From Demequina capsici (GTDB lineage Bacteria > Actinomycetota > Actinomycetes > Actinomycetales > Demequinaceae), in the NCBI RefSeq assembly GCF_032102965.1, contig NZ_CP134880.1, positions 558,001 to 622,000 on the forward strand: a stretch of 64,000 nucleotides of DNA, read 5' to 3'. Under the pieces are notes generated by a model. It made no database searches and was not told the origin of the DNA. It worked only from the letters and a program-made list of their open reading frames with translations. Position numbers and translations under genes: made by a program. Below, in pieces: positions 1 through 8,974 of this stretch; positions within the stretch are counted from its first letter, which is position 1; every line of letters starts with the position of its first letter.

Positions 1-275
1 GCGATCAGCAGCTTGCCGACCATCGGATGCACCACGTAGTCGCCCTCGGACGAGAGCCCCGAGTAGTTGCCGGAGGCGAACCACTGGTCGTCGCCCGACC
101 AGTCGCCCTCGTAGCCGAAGACGAGCAGCGAGAACGCGCCGCGTGCGTAGTAGACCTCGTCGAAGACGAGCGCCTTCGGGTAGCTGAGCGTCACGAAGCG
201 GAGCAGCGCGGCGAGAACGCCGACGCCAGTCGCCATCAGCTGGACGCGCCAGCGGTATGCCCATCCCCAGATCAC
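1..275 (-). CDS. pmt: Protein O-mannosyltransferase (Pmt family), N-terminal part
   Basis: This is the first 91 residues of a gene that runs off the left edge of the window. Family members are multi-pass membrane enzymes that transfer mannose from polyprenyl-phosphate-mannose to Ser/Thr of exported proteins. Visible marks are a first membrane segment at about residues 11-32, then FDEVYYARGAFSLL and YVVHPMVGKLLIA. The Asp-Glu of FDEVYY is the acidic catalytic pair of the GT39 family. The GTG at 273-275 is the only start after an in-frame stop at 285-287. It is divergent from rsmI, the usual actinobacterial arrangement. Family assignment is firm; substrate is inferred. Confidence 0.85.
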   Translation of the reverse strand, partial: MIWGWAYRWRVQLMATGVGVLAALLRFVTLSYPKALVFDEVYYARGAFSLLVFGYEGDWSGDDQWFASGNYSGLSSEGDYVVHPMVGKLLI

Positions 276-336
276 ACCCGAAGCCTAGCCGTGGCGTGCG
301 GTGAACAGGGATAACCGATGTGCGACGCTTGGAGGC

Positions 337-1206
337 ATGGTCCTCACGAGCGCAGGCCGGGTGCTGCTCGGCGCCACCCCCATCGGCAACCCGGGGGACG
401 CGTCCGCGCGCCTGCGCGAGGCGATCGCCGGGGCCGACGTGGTGGCGGCGGAGGACACGCGCCGCCTGCGGGACCTGGCGAGCAGGCTGGGGATCGAGGT
501 GCGTGGACGGGTCATCGCGGTGCACGACCACAACGAGGGCGAACGCGCCGCAGACCTGGTGCAGGTGGCTGCCGACGGCGGCGTCGTGCTCGTCGTGTCC
601 GACGCCGGCATGCCGACGGTATCGGACCCGGGCTACCGCGTCGTGGCAGAGGCCGTCGCCGCCGGGGTGCCCGTCGAGGTCCTCCCCGGGCCGAGCGCCG
701 TCCTCACGGCGCTCGCGCTGTCGGGGCTGCCGACCGACAGGTTCTGCTTCGAGGGCTTCCCTCCCCGCAAGGGTGGCGAGCGCGCCAGGGCGTTCCAGGC
801 GCTCGTCGCCGAGCCGCGCACCATGATCTTCTTCGAGGCGCCGCACAGGCTGGAGGACACGCTCGTGGCGATGGCGCACGCCTGGGGCGACGACCGTCCG
901 GCGGCGGTGTCCCGCGAGCTCACCAAGACGTACGAGGAGACTCGGCGCGGCACGCTGGCGGAGCTCGCGGCCTGGGCGCAGGAGACGGCGCCGCGCGGCG
1001 AGATCGTCGTGACGGTCGCGGGCCGGCCGGCCGACGTCGTGGGAGAGGAGGCCGCGGTCGCCGAGGCGCTCGCGCGCATCTCAGGCGGCGAGAGGGCCAA
1101 GGACGTCGTGGCTGATCTCGCGTCCACCACGGGGCTGCCGCGGCGGGACCTCTACAACGCGGTGCTGCGCGCGCGGAGCGGGACGAGCGGCGATGCCCCG
1201 GCCTGA
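337..1206 (+). CDS. rsmI: 16S rRNA (cytidine-1402-2'-O)-methyltransferase RsmI
   Basis: RsmI 2'-O-methylates C1402 of 16S rRNA in the decoding centre, using SAM. The protein is 289 residues, normal for the family. It shows the tetrapyrrole-methylase fold marks GATPIGNPGD near the N-terminus, AAEDTRR at about 45, DAGMPTVSDPG at about 90 and FFEAPHRL at about 165. The ATG at 337 was chosen because it leaves a short lead before GATPIGN. A GGAGG lies only one base upstream, so an in-frame GTG at 301 or a leaderless start is also possible. The 3' end overlaps the next gene by 14 bp. Confidence 0.9.
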   Translation: MVLTSAGRVLLGATPIGNPGDASARLREAIAGADVVAAEDTRRLRDLASRLGIEVRGRVIAVHDHNEGERAADLVQVAADGGVVLVVSDAGMPTVSDPGYRVVAEAVAAGVPVEVLPGPSAVLTALALSGLPTDRFCFEGFPPRKGGERARAFQALVAEPRTMIFFEAPHRLEDTLVAMAHAWGDDRPAAVSRELTKTYEETRRGTLAELAAWAQETAPRGEIVVTVAGRPADVVGEEAAVAEALARISGGERAKDVVADLASTTGLPRRDLYNAVLRARSGTSGDAPA

Positions 1207-2083
1207 TCACGCGCGACGAGCGCGGCACGGCTCGGTCGTGACGGCGCTCGCGGTCGGCGCAGGGGTGGCGATGGGAGCCGCCGTCGCGGTCGGAGCAGGG
1301 GAGCGGCAGGCCGATCCGTCGTCCGACGCCGTGAGGAAGGTCGAGCCGGCGGTCGAGGCGGAGGCCTCGGGCTCTCCCGTTCCCGCCGTCACGGCGCAGG
1401 GCGCCCCGCTGCCGCTCGCGAGCACCCTGCCGGTGGCGGACGTCGACCTGGTCCAGCCTTCGGGTGACGACGTGTTCTCGCTCGCCGCATGGTCCACCTC
1501 CGAGCCGGTGTCCCCGTGGGTGGTGGTGGACAAGGCCCGCCCGCTCGACCCGATCGACTACGCGCCGACCGACCTCGTGGCGGTCGACGGCGTGCCGGGG
1601 GGCGGGACGGAGCTGCTCCGTCGGGAGGCGGCGTCCGCGCTCGAGGCGATGCGCGTCGCGGCCGTGGCGGACGGCGCCGGCTTCTCCATCGCGAGCGCCT
1701 ACCGCAGCCATACCGAGCAGATCTCGCTGCATGCCGCCTACGTGAGCCGCTGGGGCGCCTCGAGCGCCGAGTCCTTCTCCGCCCGCGCCGGCTACTCGGA
1801 GCATCAGACCGGATGGGCGGTGGACGTCTACGCGGGTGCGTCGTGCCGGGTCGAGCAGTGCTTCGCGGACGAGGCGGCGGGGCGATGGGTGGCCGAGCAC
1901 GGCTGGGAGCACGGATGGATCGTGCGCTACCCGCAGGGGTCGTCGGACGTCACGGGCTACCGCTACGAGCCGTGGCACCTCAGGTATGTGGGCGTGGCGC
2001 TCGCCACCTGGATGCACGAGCACGAGGTCGCCACGCTCGAGGAGGCGTTCGGCCTGGGCGACGCGCCCGACTACCTGGACTGA
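1193..2083 (+). CDS. D-alanyl-D-alanine carboxypeptidase, M15B (VanY-like)
   Basis: This is a 296-residue exported peptidase that trims the terminal D-Ala from peptidoglycan stem peptides outside the cell. After a basic start (RRARHG) there is one hydrophobic segment at about residues 15-35, a signal peptide or anchor, then a low-complexity linker. The zinc peptidase domain fills the C-terminal half: SAYRS, then SEHQTGWAVD (the SxHxxGxAxD zinc motif) and EPWHLRYVG, which supplies the catalytic Glu and third zinc His. The ATG overlaps the rsmI 3' end, so the two are probably co-transcribed. Family firm; exact specificity inferred. Confidence 0.87.
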   Translation: MPRPDHARRARHGSVVTALAVGAGVAMGAAVAVGAGERQADPSSDAVRKVEPAVEAEASGSPVPAVTAQGAPLPLASTLPVADVDLVQPSGDDVFSLAAWSTSEPVSPWVVVDKARPLDPIDYAPTDLVAVDGVPGGGTELLRREAASALEAMRVAAVADGAGFSIASAYRSHTEQISLHAAYVSRWGASSAESFSARAGYSEHQTGWAVDVYAGASCRVEQCFADEAAGRWVAEHGWEHGWIVRYPQGSSDVTGYRYEPWHLRYVGVALATWMHEHEVATLEEAFGLGDAPDYLD

Positions 2084-2148
2084 CGGTCCCGCTCGTGCCG
2101 AGGCGCGGCGCGGTCGCGGAGCCGGGTCGCGGGCCCCGCGTGCGTCAC

Positions 2149-2154
2149 TAGGAT
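2149..2154 (+). promoter_or_regulatory. -10 box of a leaderless metG promoter
   Basis: TAGGAT lies seven bases before the metG ATG at 2162 and there is no Shine-Dalgarno sequence. This predicts that transcription starts at the start codon. No -35 box is obvious. Confidence 0.55.
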
Positions 2155-2161
2155 GGGGCGC

Positions 2162-3955
2162 ATGTCTCACATCCTCTCCGCCGTCGCGTGGCCGTATGCC
2201 AACGGGCCGCGTCACATCGGTCACGTCGCCGGCTTCGGCGTCCCCTCCGACGTCTTCAGCCGTTACATGCGCATGGCGGGGGAGGACGTGCTCATGGTGT
2301 CGGGCACCGACGAGCACGGCACGCCGATCCTGGTGCAGGCCGAGGGCGAGGGCGTGAGCCCGCAGGTGCTCGCGGACCGCTACAACCGCGTGATCGTGGA
2401 GGACCTCACCCAGCTGGGTCTCAGCTACGACCTCTTCACCCGCACGACGACCGGCAACCACTACGCGGTGGTGCAGGAGATGTTCAAGGCCGTCCACAAG
2501 AACGGCTACATGATCGAGCAGACCACCCGTGGGGCGATCTCGCCGTCCACGGGCCGCACCCTTCCCGACCGGTACATCGAGGGCACGTGCCCCCTCTGCG
2601 GCTACGACGGCGCCCGCGGCGACCAATGCGACAACTGCGGCAACCAGCTCGATGCGATCGACCTCAAGAACCCGGTCAGCCGCATCAACGGCGAGACCCC
2701 CAAGTTCATCGAGACCGAGCATTTCTTCCTGGACCTTCCGGCCCTGACCGACGCGCTGTCCACGTGGCTCGGCTCCCGACAGGGATGGCGGCCGAACGTC
2801 CTCAACTTCTCGCTCAACCTGCTGAACGACGTGCGCCCCCGCGCGATGTCGCGCGACATCGACTGGGGCATCCCCATCCCGCTCGACGGCTGGTCCGACA
2901 ACCCCACCAAGCGCCTCTACGTCTGGTTCGACGCGGTGATCGGCTACCTGAGCGCCTCCATCGAGTGGGCGCGCCGCTCGGGCGAGCCCGACGCGTGGCG
3001 CAAGTGGTGGAACGACCCCGAGGCGATGTCGTACTACTTCATGGGCAAGGACAACATCACCTTCCACTCGCAGATCTGGCCCGCCGAGCTGCTCGCGGCG
3101 AACGGCCGCGGCGCGAAGGGCGGCGAGCTGGGGCCGTTCGGCGACCTGCAGCTGCCCACCGAGGTGGTCTCGAGCGAGTTCCTGACCATGGAGTCCGCCA
3201 AGTTCTCGTCGTCGCGCGGCCACGTCATCTACGTGCGCGACATGCTGGCCCGCTACCAGCCGGACGCGCTGCGCTACTTCATCGCGGTCGCAGGCCCCGA
3301 GACCTCTGACGCGGACTTCACGTGGTCCGAGTTCCAGCGGCGCACCAACAACGAGCTGGTGGCCGGCTGGGGCAACCTGGTCAACCGCACCGCCTCGCTG
3401 CTGCACAAGAACATCGGAGAGATCCCGGCGCTCGGCGAGCTCACCGACGTCGACAGGGCCGCGCTCGACTCCTCGCTCAAGGGCTTCGACACGGTCGGCG
3501 ACCTGGTGCGCCACCACCGTCAGCGTCAGGCGATCTCCGAGGCGATGCGCGTCGTGGGCGACGCGAACGCGTACCTCGCTGAGACGGCGCCCTGGAAGCT
3601 GAAGAACGAGGATCCCGAGCGGATGCGCACGGTCCTGGGCGTCGCCGCCCAGCTGGTCGACGACGCGAACACGATGCTCGCGCCGTTCCTGCCGCACTCC
3701 GCGCAGAAGGTGCACGAGGCGCTCGGCGGCACGGGCGTGCTCGCGCCCATGCCTCAGATGAACGAGGTCGACGACCTGGACATCCCGCACCGCTCCTACC
3801 CGGTGATCCAGGGTGACTACTCGGCGATGCAGGGCACCTGGGGCCGTCGCGACGTGGTCGCCGGCACCGTCGTCCCCGCGCCCTCGCCGATCTTCACCAA
3901 GCTGGACGACGAGATCGTCGAGGCGGAGCTGACCCGCATGCGAGGCGACGACTAG
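2162..3955 (+). CDS. metG: Methionyl-tRNA synthetase
   Basis: This cytosolic enzyme charges tRNA-Met. The 597-residue protein has the class I signature [12 protein letters not shown] at residues 9-20. A zinc knuckle at about residues 144-161 has CPLC and CDNC as its cysteine pairs. KFSSSRG stands at the KMSKS position (about residue 345), followed by the anticodon-binding helical domain. An upstream in-frame ATG at 2153 exists, but the -10 box overlaps it, which favours the ATG at 2162. The tatD GTG follows the stop codon without a gap, indicating one operon. Confidence 0.96.
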   Translation: MSHILSAVAWPYANGPRHIGHVAGFGVPSDVFSRYMRMAGEDVLMVSGTDEHGTPILVQAEGEGVSPQVLADRYNRVIVEDLTQLGLSYDLFTRTTTGNHYAVVQEMFKAVHKNGYMIEQTTRGAISPSTGRTLPDRYIEGTCPLCGYDGARGDQCDNCGNQLDAIDLKNPVSRINGETPKFIETEHFFLDLPALTDALSTWLGSRQGWRPNVLNFSLNLLNDVRPRAMSRDIDWGIPIPLDGWSDNPTKRLYVWFDAVIGYLSASIEWARRSGEPDAWRKWWNDPEAMSYYFMGKDNITFHSQIWPAELLAANGRGAKGGELGPFGDLQLPTEVVSSEFLTMESAKFSSSRGHVIYVRDMLARYQPDALRYFIAVAGPETSDADFTWSEFQRRTNNELVAGWGNLVNRTASLLHKNIGEIPALGELTDVDRAALDSSLKGFDTVGDLVRHHRQRQAISEAMRVVGDANAYLAETAPWKLKNEDPERMRTVLGVAAQLVDDANTMLAPFLPHSAQKVHEALGGTGVLAPMPQMNEVDDLDIPHRSYPVIQGDYSAMQGTWGRRDVVAGTVVPAPSPIFTKLDDEIVEAELTRMRGDD

Positions 3956-4807
3956 GTGGCCCGCCGCGGAGCCTGGCCGCCGGCGCCCGAGCCGCTGCCG
4001 TCGCCCGTCGTCGACAACCACTGCCATCTGGAGTCGCCTGCGGGCGACGAGCCGCGAAGCGTGGAGGACCGGCTGGCCGAGGCCGCCGCCGTCGGCGTGG
4101 ACAGGGTGGTGCAGATCGGATGCGAGCTGGAGGCGGCCCGCTGGACCGCCGACGCCGTCGTCAGGTACCCGCAGATGCTCGGAGGGATCTCCCTGCACCC
4201 GAACGAGGCTCCGCTGCATGCCAAGGGCGAGCATCCGTCGGGCGTGGGGTACGCCGAGGCCTTCGCCGAGATCGCCCGGCTGGCGCAGGGGGAGCGGATC
4301 CGCATCATCAGCGAGACGGGGCTGGACTATCACTGGACCGACGAGCCCGACCGGCCCGCGCAGGTGCAGGCCTTCCGCGACCACATCGCGCTGGCGAAGG
4401 AGCTCGGGCTGCCCGTGGGGATCCACGACCGGGACGCGCATGCCGACGTCCTCGACGTCCTGCAGCGCGACGGGGCCCCCGACGTGACGGTGTTCCACTG
4501 CTTCTCGGGCGACGCCGCCATGGCCCGCCTCTGCGTGGACCGCGGCTACTACCTGAGCTTCGCGGGGAACCTGACGTTCAAGAACGCGACCGACCTGCGC
4601 GCCGCGCTGGCGGTCACCCCGCTGTCGCGGGTCATGGTGGAGACGGACTCGCCGTACCTCACGCCGCACCCTCACCGGGGCGCGCCGAACTCTCCCGCGC
4701 TCGTCGCGCACACCGTGCGCGAGGTCGCGCGGGTGAAGGACATCCCGCTCGCGCAGGCCTGCGAGGCGCTCGACGTGACGACCGTCACTCTCTATGGCCC
4801 CTGGTAG
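3956..4807 (+). CDS. tatD: TatD family metal-dependent DNase
   Basis: This is a 283-residue TIM-barrel hydrolase with 3'-5' exonuclease activity in characterised relatives. Metal ligands are visible in order: DNHCHLE (HxH), ISETGLDYHW (Glu), GIHDRDAH (His), VFHCFSG (His) and METDSPYLTPHPHRG (Asp). The GTG start directly follows the metG TAG. The metG-tatD-rsmA-ispE order is common in actinobacteria, with a G5/Rpf-like gene inserted. Family certain; cellular role only known by analogy. Confidence 0.92.
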   Translation: MARRGAWPPAPEPLPSPVVDNHCHLESPAGDEPRSVEDRLAEAAAVGVDRVVQIGCELEAARWTADAVVRYPQMLGGISLHPNEAPLHAKGEHPSGVGYAEAFAEIARLAQGERIRIISETGLDYHWTDEPDRPAQVQAFRDHIALAKELGLPVGIHDRDAHADVLDVLQRDGAPDVTVFHCFSGDAAMARLCVDRGYYLSFAGNLTFKNATDLRAALAVTPLSRVMVETDSPYLTPHPHRGAPNSPALVAHTVREVARVKDIPLAQACEALDVTTVTLYGPW

Positions 4808-4910
4808 ATTCGTCACACTACGATTCAGTTGGCGTTGAGCGTTACCGATATGAGATAAAAGCGGGAGTGTCTCGCCCCCCGAGCCGCGTCCCCGATGGCC
4901 ATGTCGTCCA

Positions 4911-4922
4911 TCCCGAAAGGGA
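4911..4922 (+). promoter_or_regulatory. Small hairpin containing the ribosome binding site
   Basis: TCCC-GAAA-GGGA forms a 4-bp stem closed by a GNRA tetraloop, and the GGGA arm is part of the only Shine-Dalgarno-like run before the TTG start at 4927. The 119-base gap before this gene (4808-4926) also holds an AT-rich promoter-like stretch around 4815-4862, but no clear -35/-10 pair. Confidence 0.4.
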
Positions 4923-4926
4923 GACT

Positions 4927-5715
4927 TTGAGTTACCTGCGCACCACCCCGCGACCCGGAGGTCGCCGTGATCGGCGTGCCCGGACGGGCGCGCGGACCCG
5001 TGTGATGCGCCAGCTCGGAGTCTCCGCCGCGCTGGTCGCGTTCGCCGCCGGATCCTTCACCTCCACCTCCGTCGACGCCCTCGCGAGCGTGAGGCAGAGC
5101 GCGGACTCGACCCAGCTCGACGTGGTCGGGCCGGTCGACGCCGCCGCGGCCGACGTCGAGGTCGTCACCGAGACCTCGCAGGAGTCGGTGCCGAACGACA
5201 CGGTCACCGAGTCGGACCCGTCGGCCAAGAAGGGCGTGGAGACGGTCGTCGACGAGGGCTCGCCCGGCACGTCGCTGGTGAGCTACGAGGTCACGTACGT
5301 GGACGGGGTCGAGGTCTCGCGCAAGCAGACGGTGTCCGTCGTGGTCCAGGAGCCGGTCGACAAGGTCGTGTCGGTGGGCACCCTCGAGATCCCCACGGTC
5401 GCGACCACGACTCCTGGGACGAACCAGGCGATCGGTCAGGAGCTCGCGGCGAGCCTGTACGGCTGGACCGGTGAGCAGTGGCAGTGCCTGTCGAGCCTCT
5501 GGTCCCGCGAGTCGGGGTGGAGCACGACCGCGGCGAACTCGTCGGGCGCGTACGGGATCCCGCAGGCGCTCCCCGGCTCCAAGATGGCGGCCTACGGCGA
5601 CGACTGGCGCACGAACCCCACCACGCAGATCAAGTGGGGCCTCGCCTACGTGAGCGGCCGCTATGGCACTCCGTGCGGTGCCTGGGGCCACTTCACGTCG
5701 GTCGGCTGGTACTGA
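4927..5715 (+). CDS. Secreted G5-domain protein with C-terminal transglycosylase-like domain
   Basis: This exported cell-wall protein resembles resuscitation-promoting and lytic-transglycosylase-like proteins of actinobacteria. The proposed TTG start at 4927 gives 262 residues with an Arg-rich n-region and a hydrophobic core near residues 30-45 (signal peptide). An acidic linker follows, then a G5 domain at about residues 90-155, ending VVSVGT. The C-terminal domain has [16 protein letters not shown], whose Glu is the likely catalytic acid, and SGAYGIPQ. An ATG at 5005 is an alternative start but would shorten the signal peptide n-region. It lies in the metG-tatD-rsmA run. Domain calls are solid; the enzymatic activity is inferred. 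Confidence 0.8.
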   Translation: MSYLRTTPRPGGRRDRRARTGARTRVMRQLGVSAALVAFAAGSFTSTSVDALASVRQSADSTQLDVVGPVDAAAADVEVVTETSQESVPNDTVTESDPSAKKGVETVVDEGSPGTSLVSYEVTYVDGVEVSRKQTVSVVVQEPVDKVVSVGTLEIPTVATTTPGTNQAIGQELAASLYGWTGEQWQCLSSLWSRESGWSTTAANSSGAYGIPQALPGSKMAAYGDDWRTNPTTQIKWGLAYVSGRYGTPCGAWGHFTSVGWY

Positions 5716-5720
5716 CGCCT

Positions 5721-6587
5721 GTGGCCGATCTGCTCGGTCCCACCGATGTGAGGGTGCTCGCCGAGTCGCTCGGCACCGCGCCCACCAAGAAGTGGGGACA
5801 GAACTTCGTCGTCGACGCCGGCACGGTCCGTCGCATCGTCCGTATCGCAGGCGTCCAACCGGGCGACCATGTGGTGGAGGTGGGCCCCGGGCTGGGCTCC
5901 CTGACGCTGGCGCTGCTCGAGGCGGGCGCGTGGGTCACCGCGGTCGAGATCGACCCGCGTCTTGCCGCGGCGCTGCCCGAGACCGCATCGCGACGCGCTC
6001 CCGACGATGCCGAGCGGCTGGCCGTGATCGGCGAGGATGCGCTCAAGGTGGCCGCGCTGCCGGGTGCGGGCCCTGAGGCCGGACCGCCCGCGGCGCTCGT
6101 CGCCAATCTGCCTTACAACGTGTCGGTGCCGGTGATCCTCCACTTCCTCGAGACGTTCCCGGACCTGCGGCGCGTGCTCGTGATGGTGCAGGCGGAGGTC
6201 GCCGACCGTCTCGCGGCCCCGCCCGGCTCCCGCACGTACGGCATCCCCAGCGCCAAGGCCGCCTGGTACTGCGACGTCCGTCGCGCCGGTGACGTCGGGC
6301 GCGCCGTGTTCTGGCCGGTGCCCCGCGTCGACTCGGCGCTCGTGCTCATGGAGCGACGCGAGGTGCCCGTGACATCGGCGCCCAGGGAGCAGGTGTTCCA
6401 GGTGATCGACGCTGCCTTCGCACAGCGTCGCAAGGCGCTGAGAGGGGCGCTCGCCACGCTCGCCGGGTCCTCCGCGCGTTCCGAGCAGGCGCTGGTCCGC
6501 GCAGGGGTCGACCCTCTCACCCGCGGCGAGCAGCTGGGCATCGAGGACTTCGCGCGCATCGCCGAGGCATTCGCCACCCTCGACTGA
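5721..6587 (+). CDS. rsmA: 16S rRNA dimethyladenosine transferase RsmA (KsgA)
   Basis: RsmA dimethylates two adjacent adenines in the 3'-terminal helix of 16S rRNA, a late 30S maturation step. The protein is 288 residues. It shows [10 protein letters not shown] near the N-terminus, SAM-binding [19 protein letters not shown], and catalytic [10 protein letters not shown] at about residue 130. The C-terminal lobe has [10 protein letters not shown]. The GTG start lies five bases after the previous stop. It is followed by ispE, a very common pairing. Confidence 0.95.
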   Translation: MADLLGPTDVRVLAESLGTAPTKKWGQNFVVDAGTVRRIVRIAGVQPGDHVVEVGPGLGSLTLALLEAGAWVTAVEIDPRLAAALPETASRRAPDDAERLAVIGEDALKVAALPGAGPEAGPPAALVANLPYNVSVPVILHFLETFPDLRRVLVMVQAEVADRLAAPPGSRTYGIPSAKAAWYCDVRRAGDVGRAVFWPVPRVDSALVLMERREVPVTSAPREQVFQVIDAAFAQRRKALRGALATLAGSSARSEQALVRAGVDPLTRGEQLGIEDFARIAEAFATLD

Positions 6588-6614
6588 CGGCGCCGGCATG
6601 GCACCATGGGGCCC

Positions 6615-7547
6615 ATGCCACGCACCGTGACCGTCCGCGCACCTGGCAAGGTGAACCTCCAGCTCGCGGTGGGCGCACGACGCGAGGACGGGTACCACCC
6701 GCTCGTCACCGTCTTCCAGGCGGTCGCGCTGTACGAGACCGTGACCGCGACGGCGCGCGACGACGAGCGTTTCACGCTGACGGTCTCGGGCGCGTCCAAC
6801 CTGGCGCTCGACCCCGACACCGTGCCCCTCGACGAGTCGAACCTGGCGCTCCGGGCGGCGCGCGCGGTGGCGGAGCGGTACGGGATCTCCGAAGGCATCG
6901 ACCTGCAGATCCTCAAGGGCGTGCCCGTCGCGGGCGGCATGGCGGGGGGCAGCGCGGACGCCGCGGCCGCCGTCGTCGCGTGCGCCGAGGCGTGGGACGT
7001 GGGAGCGTCGCGCGAGGAGCTCCACCGCATCTGCGCGGAGCTCGGCGCTGACGTCCCGTTCTGCCTGCACGGCCACACGGCCGTCGGTCTGGGGCGGGGC
7101 GACGAGCTCTCGCCTGCGATGACCCACGGGCAGTTCCACTGGGTGCTCGCCACCCAGGAGGAGGGGCTGTCCACCCCGGCGGTGTTCGCAGAGCTCGACC
7201 GCTCGATCGCGGCCGGTGAGCGCACCGTCGCGGAGCCGACGATCGACGACGCCGTCATGAGCGCCCTCATGGCGGGCGACGCGAGGGCGCTCGGAGCCGC
7301 CTTGTCGAACGACCTTCAGGGGCCGGCGCTCGCCTTGGCGCCCCACCTGCGCGACGTCCTCGACGCCGCGCTCGACGCGGACGCCCTGGGTGCGATCGTG
7401 TCCGGCTCAGGGCCCACGGTCGCCGCGCTCGCACGCTCCCGTCAGCACGCGCTGGCGATCGCGGCGCACCTCACCGCGGAGGGCGTGGCAGGTGCGGTCC
7501 TCACCGCAGCGGGTCCGGCGCCAGGAGCGACCGTCCTGGCGGGCTGA
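6615..7547 (+). CDS. ispE: 4-diphosphocytidyl-2-C-methyl-D-erythritol kinase
   Basis: IspE phosphorylates CDP-methylerythritol in the MEP pathway of isoprenoid synthesis. The 310-residue protein carries the GHMP kinase marks: RAPGKVNLQL at the N-terminus with the conserved Lys, PVAGGMAGGSADAAA (phosphate-binding loop) at about residue 105, and IVSGSGPTVAAL near the C-terminus. The ATG at 6615 was preferred to the in-frame ATG at 6606 because it places APGKVNL at the usual distance. It ends six bases from convergent mscL with no separate terminator visible. Confidence 0.95.
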   Translation: MPRTVTVRAPGKVNLQLAVGARREDGYHPLVTVFQAVALYETVTATARDDERFTLTVSGASNLALDPDTVPLDESNLALRAARAVAERYGISEGIDLQILKGVPVAGGMAGGSADAAAAVVACAEAWDVGASREELHRICAELGADVPFCLHGHTAVGLGRGDELSPAMTHGQFHWVLATQEEGLSTPAVFAELDRSIAAGERTVAEPTIDDAVMSALMAGDARALGAALSNDLQGPALALAPHLRDVLDAALDADALGAIVSGSGPTVAALARSRQHALAIAAHLTAEGVAGAVLTAAGPAPGATVLAG

Positions 7548-7553
7548 GCCGCG

Positions 7554-7940
7554 TCAGCCCTTCCGCAGCGCGTCGCGGATCTCGGTGAGCAGCTCGATCT
7601 CGGTGGGGGACACGGGCTCGTCGACGGCGGGCTCGTCCTTCTTGCGGCGCGCGGCGAGCGAGTTGAGCGGTGCCACGACCATGAAGTAGACCGCCGCGGC
7701 GATGGTCACGAACTTGAACAGCGCGTCGAGCACCAGGCCGATGCTGAACTGAGCGCCGTTGATCGTGAAGTTGCCCACCGCGGTGAGATCGGGCTGGCCG
7801 AAGATCGCGGCGACGATCGGCGTGATGATGCCGGCGACGATCGCTCCGACGACTGCCGTGAACGCGGTGCCGATGACCACGGCGACCGCGAGGTCGACCA
7901 CGTTGCCCCGCATGATGAAGTCCTTGAAGCCCTTGATCAT
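7554..7940 (-). CDS. mscL: Large-conductance mechanosensitive channel MscL
   Basis: MscL is a homopentameric membrane pore that opens under osmotic downshock. The 128-residue product has the family opening KGFKDFIMRGNVVDLAVAV, a first membrane helix at about residues 15-42 and a second at about 70-95. A charged C-terminal bundle (TEIELLTEIRDAL) ends the protein. The ATG at 7938-7940 has a good GGGGAG site seven bases upstream. The gene stands alone between convergent ispE and the TetR gene. Confidence 0.96.
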   Translation of the reverse strand: MIKGFKDFIMRGNVVDLAVAVVIGTAFTAVVGAIVAGIITPIVAAIFGQPDLTAVGNFTINGAQFSIGLVLDALFKFVTIAAAVYFMVVAPLNSLAARRKKDEPAVDEPVSPTEIELLTEIRDALRKG

Positions 7941-8106
7941 GGCTGCTCCCCTTGAATCCAGGTGGGACGCGCCGCTCCGGGTCGGTCGGCGTCGCCGGGC
8001 GTCGGCGCCTGTGGCGAATCTAGCCGAAGGGCGCGCGGCTCGCGCGGGCACCGGGTACGGCGCGCCGCGCGCTGCGGTGCCGGGCGCGCGTCGCCGCCTG
8101 GAGACC

Positions 8107-8742
8107 TCAGTGCTCGCTCGGGAGCCCTGGTCGCCGTTCGAGGCCGTGCAGACCGTTCCAGGCGAGGTTCACCAGATGGCTCGCCACGACCTCCTTGGAC
8201 GGCTCCCTCTCCTCGGCCCAGTGCTGGCCGGTGAGCGCCACCATGCCCACGAGCATCTGCGAGTAGATGGGCGCCACGGACGGGTTGAGGCCGCGCTTGC
8301 GGAACTGGTCGGCGAGCAGGCCCTCCACCTGGGCGGACACGTCGCCCAGGAGCGAGGAGAAGGTGCCGGAGGACTGGGCGACCGGCGAGTCGCGGGCGAG
8401 GATCCTGAACCCGTCGGGCGAGTCCTCGATGTATCCGAGCAGCGCCATCGCCGCGCGCTCGACGAGCTGCCGAGGGTGTGCCACCTGGGCGAGCGCACCG
8501 GTCAGCGCGCCCAGCAGCGCCTCGACCTCGCGGTCCACGATCACCGCGTACATGCCCTCCTTGCCGCCGAAGTGCTCGTACACGACGGGCTTGGACACGT
8601 CGGCCCTGGCGGCGATCTCCTCGACCGAGGCGCCTTCGAAGCCCTTCTCCGCGAACAGCGCGCGGCCTACGGTGAGCAGCTGCTCACGGCGTTCGCGCGC
8701 CGTCATCCGGGCACGGGTGGGCTTCCTGATCTCTTCGGTCAC
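8107..8742 (-). CDS. TetR/AcrR family transcriptional regulator
   Basis: This is a 211-residue one-component repressor. The N-terminal helix-turn-helix domain (about residues 15-62) reads LFAEKGFEGASVEEIAARA then SKPVVYEHFGGKEGM. The C-terminal ligand domain has no recognisable specificity. The start is a GTG at 8740-8742. Its own promoter region holds a perfect inverted repeat over the -10, so it probably represses itself. The only downstream gene on the same strand is mscL, 166 bp away; the target genes are unknown. Confidence 0.9.
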   Translation of the reverse strand: MTEEIRKPTRARMTARERREQLLTVGRALFAEKGFEGASVEEIAARADVSKPVVYEHFGGKEGMYAVIVDREVEALLGALTGALAQVAHPRQLVERAAMALLGYIEDSPDGFRILARDSPVAQSSGTFSSLLGDVSAQVEGLLADQFRKRGLNPSVAPIYSQMLVGMVALTGQHWAEEREPSKEVVASHLVNLAWNGLHGLERRPGLPSEH

Positions 8743-8748
8743 GGTCCC

Positions 8749-8775
8749 AGTGTGCCGTGTCGGGCTGGCACACTA
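8749..8775 (-). promoter_or_regulatory. Promoter and probable operator of the TetR gene
   Basis: AGTGTGCC at 8749-8756 and GGCACACT at 8767-8774 form a perfect 8-bp inverted repeat with a 10-base spacer. On the minus strand the distal arm overlaps TAGTGT (8770-8775), a fitting -10 box, so the repeat covers -10 and the start site, as expected for autorepression. Confidence 0.65.
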
Positions 8776-8802
8776 AAGGACCCGGGGCTTTTCGCGCCCC
8801 GT

Positions 8803-8874
8803 TCCGCCCTGGTGTAACGGCAGCACGCAGGCCTTTGGAGCCTTGCGGTACAGGTTCGAATCCTGTGGGCGGAG
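8803..8874 (+). tRNA. tRNA-Gln (anticodon UUG)
   Basis: The 72-base cloverleaf has a TCCGCCC/GGGCGGA acceptor stem, anticodon loop CTTTGGA giving UUG, and T-loop GTTCGAATC. The CCA end is not encoded. It lies upstream of glmU on the same strand. Confidence 0.93.
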
Positions 8875-8919
8875 CGTCGGGGGCGTGTGAGGGCGTGTGA
8901 GGGCGCGTGCGGCGGAAGG

Positions 8920-8925
8920 TAGAGT
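8920..8925 (+). promoter_or_regulatory. Probable -10 box for glmU-prs
   Basis: TAGAGT lies 50 bases before the glmU start. Just upstream (8881-8900) the decamer GGGCGTGTGA occurs twice in tandem, which may be a regulator site or chance duplication. Confidence 0.45.
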
Positions 8926-8974
8926 TGACCCGACCGACCCGACGCCCCTGGTGGGGCACAGCGAAGGGGGAGTG

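Noticed and set aside
920..4816. Very long open frame on the minus strand across rsmI-tatD
   Set aside because: It is a codon-position shadow of real plus-strand genes in GC-rich DNA. The translation is Arg/Val/Gly-rich with no domain motifs. The same holds for the antisense frame across mfd (24970-28794).
4831..4926. c-di-AMP (ydaO-type) riboswitch before the G5/transglycosylase-like gene
   Set aside because: Such riboswitches often precede cell-wall hydrolase genes in actinobacteria, but the leader is short and the conserved core was not recognised.
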